A stretch of DNA of 10,981 nt from Parcubacteria group bacterium (GTDB taxonomy: Bacteria; Patescibacteriota; Minisyncoccia; Phycocordibacterales; GCA-002724975): assembly GCA_002724975.1 (NCBI GenBank), contig PBQF01000003.1:3416-14396 (forward strand), read 5' to 3'. Positions 1 through 6,159 of this stretch are shown here, one piece after another. The notes beneath the pieces are model-generated. The model did not search any database, was not told the origin of the DNA, and was given only the letters and a program-made list of their open reading frames with translations. Position numbers and translations under genes: made by a program. Numbering within the stretch: position 1 is the first letter of the stretch; each line of letters starts with the position of its first letter.

Positions 1-414
1 GGTCTATTATTTATAGACAATCAAATAGTTGATGATACAAATATGAAAGGAAGTACTTTAGGGGTAAGAAGGGCGCAAACACCCCATGAAGAAGTACTTC
101 CACTAAGAAAATCTATATTAAACCTTACTGGTATAATAAAACAAAGAGCTACTACTTTTATTGACACAAAAGGAGTTCCTTTTATATATGAAAAAACTAT
201 ATGGTGTAAATTAAAATACTATAAAATTCGTAAAATAGAAAGAAAAGAAGTTGCTTCAGTATTGTGGGTAGTAGGAGTTAATTTTCCTTTTCTTATTCCA
301 CGACCCCCTTATAGTGGAATGACCTGGGCGGGGATAATACACCTTAAGGAACTTCCTTGGTTTTTATATGAATATTCTGAAGAAAAGCTAAAAGATACAA
401 AGAGGAAAGTATGA
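1..414 (+). CDS. Unidentified phage protein, 5' end outside the window
   Basis: The frame is open from base 1 with no stop until TGA at 412-414, so the window holds about 137 C-terminal codons of a gene that probably begins upstream. An ATG at 43 exists, but nothing like a Shine-Dalgarno precedes it, so I treat it as internal. The visible protein is basic in its middle (a CKLKYYKIRKIERKE stretch) and then has a hydrophobic, proline-containing segment (VLWVVGVNFPFLIPRPP) before a charged C-terminus. One membrane-associated segment is possible, but the prolines make a standard helix doubtful. I recognise no family and assign no function. Its TGA overlaps the helicase start in an ATGA, so the two are probably co-transcribed and translationally coupled. 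Confidence 0.6.
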   Translation, partial: GLLFIDNQIVDDTNMKGSTLGVRRAQTPHEEVLPLRKSILNLTGIIKQRATTFIDTKGVPFIYEKTIWCKLKYYKIRKIERKEVASVLWVVGVNFPFLIPRPPYSGMTWAGIIHLKELPWFLYEYSEEKLKDTKRKV

Positions 415-1694
415 AAGCAGTAATAAGTAATCGTATCTATTTAGAAGCAACGGATGAATATAAGGAAGTTTTAAGTAAAGAACTTACATATACTATAGCT
501 TCATATAATCCAAAAGATCCGCCTATCGTAATAAAGAACATGGCCAGGATTAAAGGTGGATTAGTTAGCATACCTGTGGGAAGAACGGATTTAATCCCAG
601 AAGGGTATGAAATAATTGATAAGCGTATTAAGGCATTACAAGACTTTCCAGAATTTAAGCTCGATTTACGACCAAGCCAACAAGAGGTTTTTGATGAAGT
701 TGAAGACAGTTGTATAATAAACGCTTGGGTAAGTTGGGGAAAGACTTTTACGGGGTTGGCAATCGCAGGAAAATTAGGACAAAAGACGCTTGTTATTGTA
801 CACACAGTTCCATTAAGAAACCAATGGGCTAAAGAAGTAGAAAAAGTATTTGAAATTACGCCAGGTGTTATAGGTAGTGGTAAGTTCAAAATAGATGCTC
901 CTATCGTAATTGGAAACACTCAAAGTTTATACCGTAATATTCCGAAGGTGCGTAAAGAATTTGGAACTATTATTTTAGACGAGATGCATCATGTAAGTAG
1001 TCCAACTTTTTCCAAAGTTATTGACTCAAATTATGCAAGATATAAGATAGGCTTATCAGGCACTATTGAAAGAAAAGATGGAAAACATGTAGTCTTTAGA
1101 GATTATTTTGGAAGTAATATAATTAAACCCCCAAAGGAGAATTATATGTCTCCAACTATTCATATCTATCATTCAGATATACGATTTATGGATGGAATGA
1201 AAACTCCTTGGGCAAATAAAGTAACGGCACTTTCTTATGATGAAGAGTATTTACATAGTGTATCTATGTTAGCTGCTTATTATGCAAAAATTGGACATAA
1301 AGTATTAGTAGTAAGTGACCGTGTACAGTTTTTACGCACATGTACTGAACTTGCAGGAGATAAAGCTATATGTATTACGGGTGAAATACCCCATGAAGAA
1401 AGAGAACCCCTTATGTCTAAAATTACTAGTGGAGAAGCTAACATTCTTTTTGGCACTCAAGCAATATTTTCAGAAGGCATTTCTTTAGATGACCTTAGTT
1501 GTCTTATATTAGGCACACCAGTAAATAATGAACCTCTTTTAACTCAGTTAATAGGACGCGTCATAAGACAGAAGGAAGGAAAACGAGACCCTATAATTCT
1601 AGATATACATCTGAAAGGGAATACTGCCAGAAGGCAGGCTTCCAATAGGATGGGGTATTATATAAAACAGGGTTATAAGATACAGGAACTATAA
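411..1694 (+). CDS. Superfamily 2 DNA helicase, UvsW/XPB-like
   Basis: This 427-residue protein has the motif order of a DEAD/DEAH-type superfamily 2 helicase. After an N-terminal region of about 80 residues comes a Q-like RPSQQEV stretch (87-93), motif I AWVSWGKT (105-112), motif II DEMHH (190-194), motif III SGT (216-218), a C-terminal RecA-like domain, and motif VI QLIGRVIRQ (379-387) with arginines 383 and 386. In motif I the first glycine of AxxGxGKT is serine (S108), while the catalytic K111 and T112 remain. Phage helicases of this type (T4 UvsW) remodel forks and migrate branches during recombination-dependent replication. Its company here (SSB, gp46/47, nuclease) fits that role. An AGAGGA at 401-406 serves the ATG, which overlaps the upstream stop. 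Helicase is secure; the UvsW equivalence is inferred from architecture and context. Confidence 0.9.
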   Translation: MKAVISNRIYLEATDEYKEVLSKELTYTIASYNPKDPPIVIKNMARIKGGLVSIPVGRTDLIPEGYEIIDKRIKALQDFPEFKLDLRPSQQEVFDEVEDSCIINAWVSWGKTFTGLAIAGKLGQKTLVIVHTVPLRNQWAKEVEKVFEITPGVIGSGKFKIDAPIVIGNTQSLYRNIPKVRKEFGTIILDEMHHVSSPTFSKVIDSNYARYKIGLSGTIERKDGKHVVFRDYFGSNIIKPPKENYMSPTIHIYHSDIRFMDGMKTPWANKVTALSYDEEYLHSVSMLAAYYAKIGHKVLVVSDRVQFLRTCTELAGDKAICITGEIPHEEREPLMSKITSGEANILFGTQAIFSEGISLDDLSCLILGTPVNNEPLLTQLIGRVIRQKEGKRDPIILDIHLKGNTARRQASNRMGYYIKQGYKIQEL

Positions 1695-1741
1695 TGAAAA
1701 CACTTTTATCAAGAAGTATTCATACTTTAGATAATCTATAG
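1694..1741 (+). other. 15-codon micro-ORF overlapping the helicase stop
   Basis: The helicase stop overlaps an ATG as TAATG, opening a frame for MKTLLSRSIHTLDNL that ends at TAG 1739-1741. An AGGA at 1684-1687 lies close enough upstream to act as a ribosome site. It may be a coupled micro-peptide, a decayed gene start, or chance. Two similar stop-overlapping micro-ORFs occur at 2923 and 6118. Confidence 0.2.
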
Positions 1742-1851
1742 TATATGCTATTTCTGTTCAACAGTACTAAAAGCTCAAGAATAAATAAGGAATAGATAAA
1801 ATACTGTAAAGAAAGGGGTTTAAAGACTGGGACACATGAAAAAAATAGTTC
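1742..1851. other. Short non-coding stretch upstream of the promoter
   Basis: No convincing gene, tRNA or rho-independent terminator is visible here. Inside it is an 11-codon ORF (1836-1871, MKKIVLDKKFI) that runs through the -35 box and is probably not expressed. A 6-bp inverted repeat (ACAGTA 1761-1766, TACTGT 1802-1807) has a 35-base loop and is too weak to call. Bases 1836-1885 resemble 1694-1749 as a degenerate direct repeat. Confidence 0.4.
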
Positions 1852-1880
1852 TTGACAAGAAGTTCATTTAGTGATATAAT
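1852..1880 (+). promoter_or_regulatory. Consensus sigma70 promoter with extended -10
   Basis: TTGACA at 1852-1857 and TATAAT at 1875-1880 are both perfect matches to the sigma70 consensus. They are separated by the ideal 17 bases, and a TG at 1872-1873 gives an extended -10 (TGNTATAAT). Transcription should begin near 1886-1888. That is downstream of the ATG at 1881, so this promoter cannot supply the start codon of the first ORF after it. Its natural beneficiaries are the SSB gene at 2300 and the recombination genes behind it. It implies transcription by host RNA polymerase, at least at one stage of infection. Confidence 0.85.
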
Positions 1881-2297
1881 ATGCTCTTATATAATTGGAA
1901 TAAAATTTTTACTAAATGCGAAGGCAATACAGTAGAAATCGTAAAAGTGCTTAAGATGTTAGTAGAAAAGCAACTTCCCAAGAATCGTTTTGATGACATA
2001 TATAAATATTCAGATATCGATTTTAGTGGGCAGTCTTTTTTAATACACCCTGATGTACTTTTATACAATTCATATAAGTATAGTTTTAGAGATGTGTGTA
2101 TTTATGTCGCTTTAGCTAGTAGAAGACCTTACGCCTTATATAGAGCGTATGGCAAAACAACCCTTGATCTACTTTTTTTGAGTACTGCTCATGAAAGGGA
2201 AGATCCTTTTTATTATTTAGAAAATAACAGGTTACTTCAAATAAGAAATGGAGAAGTTCACTTTTTATACGAAGAAGCCCCTAAGGAGAAACACTAA
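1881..2297 (+). CDS. Unidentified 138-residue phage protein
   Basis: I do not recognise a characterised family. The protein is soluble-looking, rich in tyrosine and leucine, has no signal peptide or metal motif, and ends in a charged EEAPKEKH tail. A stop (TGA 1872-1874) lies in frame just upstream, so ATG 1881 is the earliest ordinary start. That ATG directly abuts the -10 box of the promoter, has no Shine-Dalgarno, and lies upstream of the predicted transcript start. Either the protein is made only from transcripts reading through from the helicase, or it starts internally, for example at ATG 1956 (residue 26), which also lacks a clear ribosome site. It ends two bases before the SSB ATG, and its last codons contain the SSB ribosome site. 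Confidence 0.7.
   Translation: MLLYNWNKIFTKCEGNTVEIVKVLKMLVEKQLPKNRFDDIYKYSDIDFSGQSFLIHPDVLLYNSYKYSFRDVCIYVALASRRPYALYRAYGKTTLDLLFLSTAHEREDPFYYLENNRLLQIRNGEVHFLYEEAPKEKH
2283..2288 (+). promoter_or_regulatory. Ribosome binding site of the SSB gene
   Basis: AAGGAG lies inside the last codons of the preceding ORF, 11 bases before ATG 2300. This is a good match to the Shine-Dalgarno consensus at a slightly long spacing, and it supports ATG 2300 as the SSB start. Confidence 0.6.
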
Positions 2298-2299
2298 AA

Positions 2300-2926
2300 A
2301 TGGCAATATCATTTAACCAACAAAAAGGTTCTGCACAAAAATCCTCTATTTCTGCATATCAGTATGTAGATGGAGATAATAAAATACGTCTATGTGGCGA
2401 CATTCTTGCTCGTTATGTATACTGGGTGGAAGGCGAAAACAAGAAAAACATTCCTTTGGAGTGCTTATCTTTTGATCGCAATGAAGAGAGGTTTAATAAC
2501 AAAGAACAAGATTGGGTTAAGAAATACTATCCTGATCTTAAGTGTAACTGGAGCTATGCTACTCAGGGTATTATTAACGGAGAAGTAAAAGTTGTCAATC
2601 TTAAGAAAAAACTTTGGGAGCAAATTAATATCGCTGCTGAAGATCTTGGAGATCCTACTGATCCAGAAACTGGATGGGATATTATCTTTAAGAGAGCTAA
2701 GACAGGACCTCTGCCTTATAACGTAGCATACCAACTACAACCATTAAAATGCAAACCTCGTGCTCTTAACGAGACTGAAAGTGCTTTATTTAAAGAAATA
2801 AAATCTATGGAGGATGTAATGCCTCGTCCAACTCCTGATGCTCAGAAAGAGCTTCTTGACCGAATTCGTCAGAAAGATGTTGCTGAAATAGATGAAACTA
2901 TTGAAGACGAATTTAATGTTGCATGA
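2300..2926 (+). CDS. gp32-like single-stranded DNA-binding protein
   Basis: This 208-residue protein resembles phage gp32-type SSBs. It has a short N-terminal segment (MAISFNQQK and following), a core with the GDILARYVYWVEG and IPLECLSFDR stretches (about 33-60), and a strongly acidic C-terminus (DVAEIDETIEDEF). That tail is typical of SSBs, where it recruits partner proteins and competes with DNA. It is shorter than T4 gp32 (301 residues), and I see no clear zinc cluster; cysteines occur singly. The expected role is to coat single-stranded DNA at forks and resected ends, keeping it open for helicase and recombinase. It is the first gene with a strong ribosome site after the consensus promoter, which suits a protein needed in stoichiometric amounts. 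Its first nine residues nearly match those of the FEN at 6149. Confidence 0.85.
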   Translation: MAISFNQQKGSAQKSSISAYQYVDGDNKIRLCGDILARYVYWVEGENKKNIPLECLSFDRNEERFNNKEQDWVKKYYPDLKCNWSYATQGIINGEVKVVNLKKKLWEQINIAAEDLGDPTDPETGWDIIFKRAKTGPLPYNVAYQLQPLKCKPRALNETESALFKEIKSMEDVMPRPTPDAQKELLDRIRQKDVAEIDETIEDEFNVA

Positions 2927-2961
2927 TAAAAACACAAGAAACTCGGTTGGAGTTAGTATAA
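2923..2961 (+). other. 12-codon leader ORF in frame with gp47
   Basis: An ATG overlapping the SSB stop (ATGA) opens a frame encoding MIKTQETRLELV, closed by TAA 2959-2961. The TTG start of gp47 follows immediately and in the same frame. A ribosome finishing this ORF would stop exactly at the gp47 start, so it could couple gp47 translation to the SSB. It could also be a former N-terminal extension cut by a stop, or chance. Confidence 0.35.
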
Positions 2962-3921
2962 TTGATTTTATTCACAGCAGATTGGCATATAAAACTGGGA
3001 CAAAAAAATGTCCCAGTTGCGTGGGCGAAAAAAAGATATGAATCTTTTTTCAACCAAATTAATGAAATAGAAAACCAATGTAGTATGCACATAATTGGAG
3101 GCGATCTTTTTGATCGCCTTCCAAGTATGGAAGAGTTAGAATTATACTTTTCTTTTATAAGAAAGGTTAATATTCCTACCTTAATTTATGACGGTAATCA
3201 TGAAGCTACAAAAAAGAATAAAACTTTCTTTAGTCAACTTAAACAAGTCAGTAGAGATATAAACCCTTTTATTCATATAGTGGACTTTTCTTATGTAGAT
3301 AAGGATAGGGGCTTTAATGTGCTCCCTTATGCAGACTTGTATAGAAAAAATAGTGTGGAAGCTTTTGATAAAAGCCTACCCCTATTTACTCATGTACGAG
3401 GTGAGATTCCTCCTCACGTAAAACCTGAAATAGATTTAGACAGGTTAGAAGAGTTTCCTATAGTATTTGCGGGAGATCTTCATGCCCACTCTAATACTCA
3501 AAGAAACATAATATATCCTGGTAGTCCTATGACAACATCGTTCCACCGTAATAAGGTGGAAACAGGATATTTATTAATAAACGATAGAGACTGGTCTTGG
3601 ATATGGGAGAGATTTGATTTACCACAATTATGGAGGATAACTATAGAAGACCCAGACCAAATGGTTCCAGGGGACTATCACCACATAATTTATGAGTTAG
3701 AAGGAGATATACAAGAACTTTCAAAAGTAAAGAACTCAGAACTATTAGATAAGAAAGTAGTTAAACGAAGTAGTGAAGCAACCCTTCTTCTTAGTAAAGA
3801 AATGACTATAGCAGAAGAATTAGCAGAATATTTAGAATATATTCTTGAACTACCAACAGATAAAGTCTCCAACATATTAGGAACTTATAATGATTACGCT
3901 AAAGCAGCTACAGTGGAATAA
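2962..3921 (+). CDS. SbcD/Mre11-like nuclease subunit (T4 gp47-like)
   Basis: This 319-residue calcineurin-like phosphoesterase shows the Mre11/SbcD metal-site motifs in order: ADWH (D7, H9), GGD (D48), GNHE (N79, H80), TH (H144) and GDLHAH (H174, H176), followed by PGSP (187-190). With the gp46 ATPase it should form the two-subunit complex that resects double-stranded ends to feed recombination-dependent replication. The start is TTG 2962: TAA lies directly upstream in frame, GGAG at 2949-2952 is nine bases away, and the protein then begins at the expected first beta strand (ILFTADWH). The gene overlaps gp46 by 32 bases. A 10-bp perfect hairpin sits in codons 11-19. The weak start and hairpin suggest translation is kept low. 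Confidence 0.92.
   Translation: MILFTADWHIKLGQKNVPVAWAKKRYESFFNQINEIENQCSMHIIGGDLFDRLPSMEELELYFSFIRKVNIPTLIYDGNHEATKKNKTFFSQLKQVSRDINPFIHIVDFSYVDKDRGFNVLPYADLYRKNSVEAFDKSLPLFTHVRGEIPPHVKPEIDLDRLEEFPIVFAGDLHAHSNTQRNIIYPGSPMTTSFHRNKVETGYLLINDRDWSWIWERFDLPQLWRITIEDPDQMVPGDYHHIIYELEGDIQELSKVKNSELLDKKVVKRSSEATLLLSKEMTIAEELAEYLEYILELPTDKVSNILGTYNDYAKAATVE
2993..3018 (+). repeat. 10-bp perfect inverted repeat just inside gp47
   Basis: AACTGGGACA (2993-3002) and TGTCCCAGTT (3009-3018) are exact reverse complements around a loop of six A. The stem begins 31 bases after the gp47 TTG start. No T-run follows, so it is not an ordinary terminator. In RNA it could affect ribosome access or transcript processing; that is inference. 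Confidence 0.6.
3099..3119 (+). repeat. 8-bp inverted repeat over the gp47 GGDLFDR codons
   Basis: AGGCGATC (3099-3106) and GATCGCCT (3112-3119) are exact reverse complements around five T. The arms coincide with codons 46-53, including metal ligand D48, so protein constraint alone could have produced the symmetry. Confidence 0.4.
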
Positions 3922-5683
3922 CTGTTTTAGTTATGGTTCAAATAATAAATTATTACTGGACGATAACGCAGTAACCCAAATAATTGGAGTTAATGGCACA
4001 GGAAAGTCTTCTATTCCTTTAATAATAGAAGAAGCTTTATATAATAAAAACTCTAAAAGTATTAAGAAAGCTGATATCTCAAATAGATATGTGGGGAAGG
4101 GATATAGTATAAAACTGACGTTTACAAAAGATGATGATATTTATGTAGTAAGTATTGATAGAAAAAACTCTGTAAAAGTAAAACTAGAAAAGAATGGCGA
4201 GGATATATCAAGTCATACATCTACAAATACTTATAAAACGATTCAAGACATAATTGGAGTTGATTTTAAAACGTTTTCTCAATTAGTATATCAAAATACA
4301 AATACAAGCTTACAGTTTTTAACAGCTACTGATACTAATAGGAAAAAGTTTTTAATTGACTTATTACATCTTGAAAATTATATTGAGTTGTTTGATCTTT
4401 TTAAAGAAGAAGCGAGATCAGTCTCTACAGAAATTAATAGGATACAAGCAAAATTTGATACTATAGAAAAATGGTTAATAGATAATAAATTGAGAGATAC
4501 TACCATACTTCCAATGTTAAAATTAGAAATTTCTACGGAAAAAGAGGAAAAAGAGTTCCATTATCTTACAGAAGAAATTGAAAATATCTCGGAAAAAAAT
4601 AATAAAATCTCAAAAAATAATCAATTACTTTACCTATTAAGTCAAATTAATTTACAAGAAGCACAAAATTGTAAAATAACGGCAAAAAAATCTTATGATT
4701 CTTTGCAGACTAAAAAAGGAACGCATTCACAAGTTGTAGCGGGGTCTCAACACCTCATAAAAAAATTAAGTAATTTAGGAGCAGCTTGTCCTACTTGTGA
4801 GCAAGTAGTAGATCAAAGCTTTATTACAAAGTTAAAAACCTTAGAAACTGAGAAAATCTTAGACGCGGAGAACGAAATTGAGCAAATTACAAATGAAATT
4901 AGACGAATTAAGGTGGATAATCAAGAGTTCGAGCATTGTCAGCAAATTGAAACTGATTGGAAAGAAATCTATCGAAGTATTGATCGCAATCTACCTAAGA
5001 CTATCTTGGATAAGCAAATCCTTACTAGCAGGTTGCAGAGCGTTCAAGCGAAATTACATCTACGAAAAAGCCAACTGGAAAGTAACGCAGAAGAAAACGA
5101 AAGAAGAACAAAACACAACACCAGAATCGTAGTAATCCAGGAACAAACAGAGTCTTTTTTGAGAGAGTTAGAAGAGTGTCAAAGTAGTTTAAATAAGCAA
5201 GAGAAACTCTTTTCAAATTTAGAAATATTAAAAAAAGCTTTCAGCACGAATGGGCTGCTGGCTTACAAAATTGAAAATCTTGTAAAAGAGTTAGAAGACC
5301 TTACAAATCAGTACTTAGGCGACCTTTCTGATGGCAGATTTACTCTTCAATTTGTTGTACTAAACGACAAGTTGAATGTAGAAATTACTGATAATGGAAA
5401 AATTGTTGAGATTGCTGCTTTAAGTTCTGGCGAGCTTGCAAGAGTTAATACCGCTACTCTGCTAGCTATTAGAAAATTAATGAGTAGTATTTCAAAGTCT
5501 AGACTTAACCTATTATTTTTAGATGAAGTTATAGGAGTACTAGATGATACAGGGCGTGAAAAACTAATAGAAGTTCTTTTAGCTGAAGATTTAAATACTT
5601 ATATTGTTTCTCACGGTTGGACACACCCATTATTAGAAAAAACAGAGGTAATAAAAAAAGAAAATATAAGTAGGTTAGAATAA
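3890..5683 (+). CDS. SbcC/Rad50-like ATPase subunit (T4 gp46-like)
   Basis: This 597-residue protein has the split ABC-ATPase plan of SbcC/Rad50. Walker A GVNGTGKSS lies at 33-41. Long charged helical arms (about 165-295 and 305-450) flank a zinc-hook CPTC (300-303). The signature LSSGE is at 511-515, Walker B LLFLDEV at 541-547, a D-loop LDD at 551-553 and the switch histidine H575 in YIVSHGW. Pairs dimerise through the hook and, with gp47, process DNA ends using ATP. Length is close to T4 gp46 (about 560). The start ATG 3890 lies inside gp47, with AGGA at 3879-3882 seven bases away, and the N-terminus (ITLKQLQWNNCFSYG) is the expected first strand. The stop abuts the next ATG, so the run is one operon. 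All catalytic motifs look intact. Confidence 0.93.
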   Translation: MITLKQLQWNNCFSYGSNNKLLLDDNAVTQIIGVNGTGKSSIPLIIEEALYNKNSKSIKKADISNRYVGKGYSIKLTFTKDDDIYVVSIDRKNSVKVKLEKNGEDISSHTSTNTYKTIQDIIGVDFKTFSQLVYQNTNTSLQFLTATDTNRKKFLIDLLHLENYIELFDLFKEEARSVSTEINRIQAKFDTIEKWLIDNKLRDTTILPMLKLEISTEKEEKEFHYLTEEIENISEKNNKISKNNQLLYLLSQINLQEAQNCKITAKKSYDSLQTKKGTHSQVVAGSQHLIKKLSNLGAACPTCEQVVDQSFITKLKTLETEKILDAENEIEQITNEIRRIKVDNQEFEHCQQIETDWKEIYRSIDRNLPKTILDKQILTSRLQSVQAKLHLRKSQLESNAEENERRTKHNTRIVVIQEQTESFLRELEECQSSLNKQEKLFSNLEILKKAFSTNGLLAYKIENLVKELEDLTNQYLGDLSDGRFTLQFVVLNDKLNVEITDNGKIVEIAALSSGELARVNTATLLAIRKLMSSISKSRLNLLFLDEVIGVLDDTGREKLIEVLLAEDLNTYIVSHGWTHPLLEKTEVIKKENISRLE

Positions 5684-6121
5684 ATGGTTGATAGTAAAGC
5701 GAAAGGTGCAAGGGGGGAATATTTGGTTAGAGATTTATTACGAGAGTATACAAATCTTCAATTTGAAAGAATTCCTATGTCAGGTGCATTAGAGTATCTA
5801 AAAGGGGATCTGTATGTTCCTAATGAAAAGAATTATTTTTGTATTGAGGTTAAGAATTATGCTGACTCGCCCCTTACAGATAAAATTTTAACACAGAAAA
5901 AAACAAATAATTTAAAAAAATGGTGGAAGAAACTTGAAATTCAAGCAACAGGGGGAAATCAAGCACCTTTATTATTTTTTAAGTATAACAGGTCAAAGAT
6001 TTATGTAACTACTGAAATAGTTCCAAAGAATATAGACTATATTTATATTAGTGAATTAAATTGTTATGTTACTCTCGCAGAAGATTGGTTAAAAAAAGAA
6101 AAGGTAGAATTTATAAAATGA
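5684..6121 (+). CDS. PD-(D/E)XK nuclease, Holliday-junction resolvase-like
   Basis: This 145-residue protein shows the pattern of archaeal Hjc-type resolvases and related phage nucleases. KGARGEYLVRDLL gives the first-helix glutamate (E12), RIPMSGALEYLKGDL gives the catalytic aspartate (D42), and FCIEVKNY supplies the E-x-K pair (E55, K57). The SG at 33-34 and GD at 41-42 are in the usual places. A basic KKTNNLKKWWKK segment follows and could contact DNA. The start directly abuts the gp46 stop, with a weak TAGG at 5671-5674. Sitting between gp46/47 and the FEN, it could cut branched recombination intermediates before packaging, the job endonuclease VII does in T4. The nuclease fold is well supported. 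Holliday-junction specificity is inferred; another structure-specific or general endonuclease is possible. Confidence 0.75.
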   Translation: MVDSKAKGARGEYLVRDLLREYTNLQFERIPMSGALEYLKGDLYVPNEKNYFCIEVKNYADSPLTDKILTQKKTNNLKKWWKKLEIQATGGNQAPLLFFKYNRSKIYVTTEIVPKNIDYIYISELNCYVTLAEDWLKKEKVEFIK

Positions 6122-6159
6122 GAAAAAACATATATTGGGATTCAGCTTATGGCGCTTAG
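6118..6159 (+). other. 13-codon micro-ORF bridging nuclease and FEN genes
   Basis: An ATG overlapping the nuclease stop (ATGA) opens MRKNIYWDSAYGA, ending at TAG 6157-6159. It runs 11 bases past the FEN ATG (6149) in another frame. Ribosomes ending here would stop on the FEN start region, so it may couple the two genes. Expression of the peptide is not shown. Confidence 0.25.

Noticed and set aside
2..18. 6-bp hairpin GTCTAT/ATAGAC at the left edge
   Set aside because: Stems of six bases with short loops are expected many times in 11 kb; it lies in an open coding frame.
161..189. TTGACA followed by TATATA-like bases inside the first ORF
   Set aside because: The -10 is poor and the site lies inside a coding frame; it is too weak in AT-rich DNA to call a promoter.
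437..919. 160-codon open frame on the minus strand
   Set aside because: It lies antisense within the helicase, whose motifs are unmistakable; the antisense translation shows no family features.
1761..1807. Possible terminator after the helicase (ACAGTA/TACTGT)
   Set aside because: A six-base stem with a 35-base loop and no T-run is not a rho-independent terminator.
2661..2675. 6-bp hairpin ATCCAG/CTGGAT with a three-base loop in the SSB gene
   Set aside because: It is at chance frequency and has no T-run or regulatory position.
4878..5132. 84-codon frame inside gp46
   Set aside because: It is a shadow of the coiled-coil arm of gp46, with lysine- and serine-rich low-information sequence and no ribosome site.
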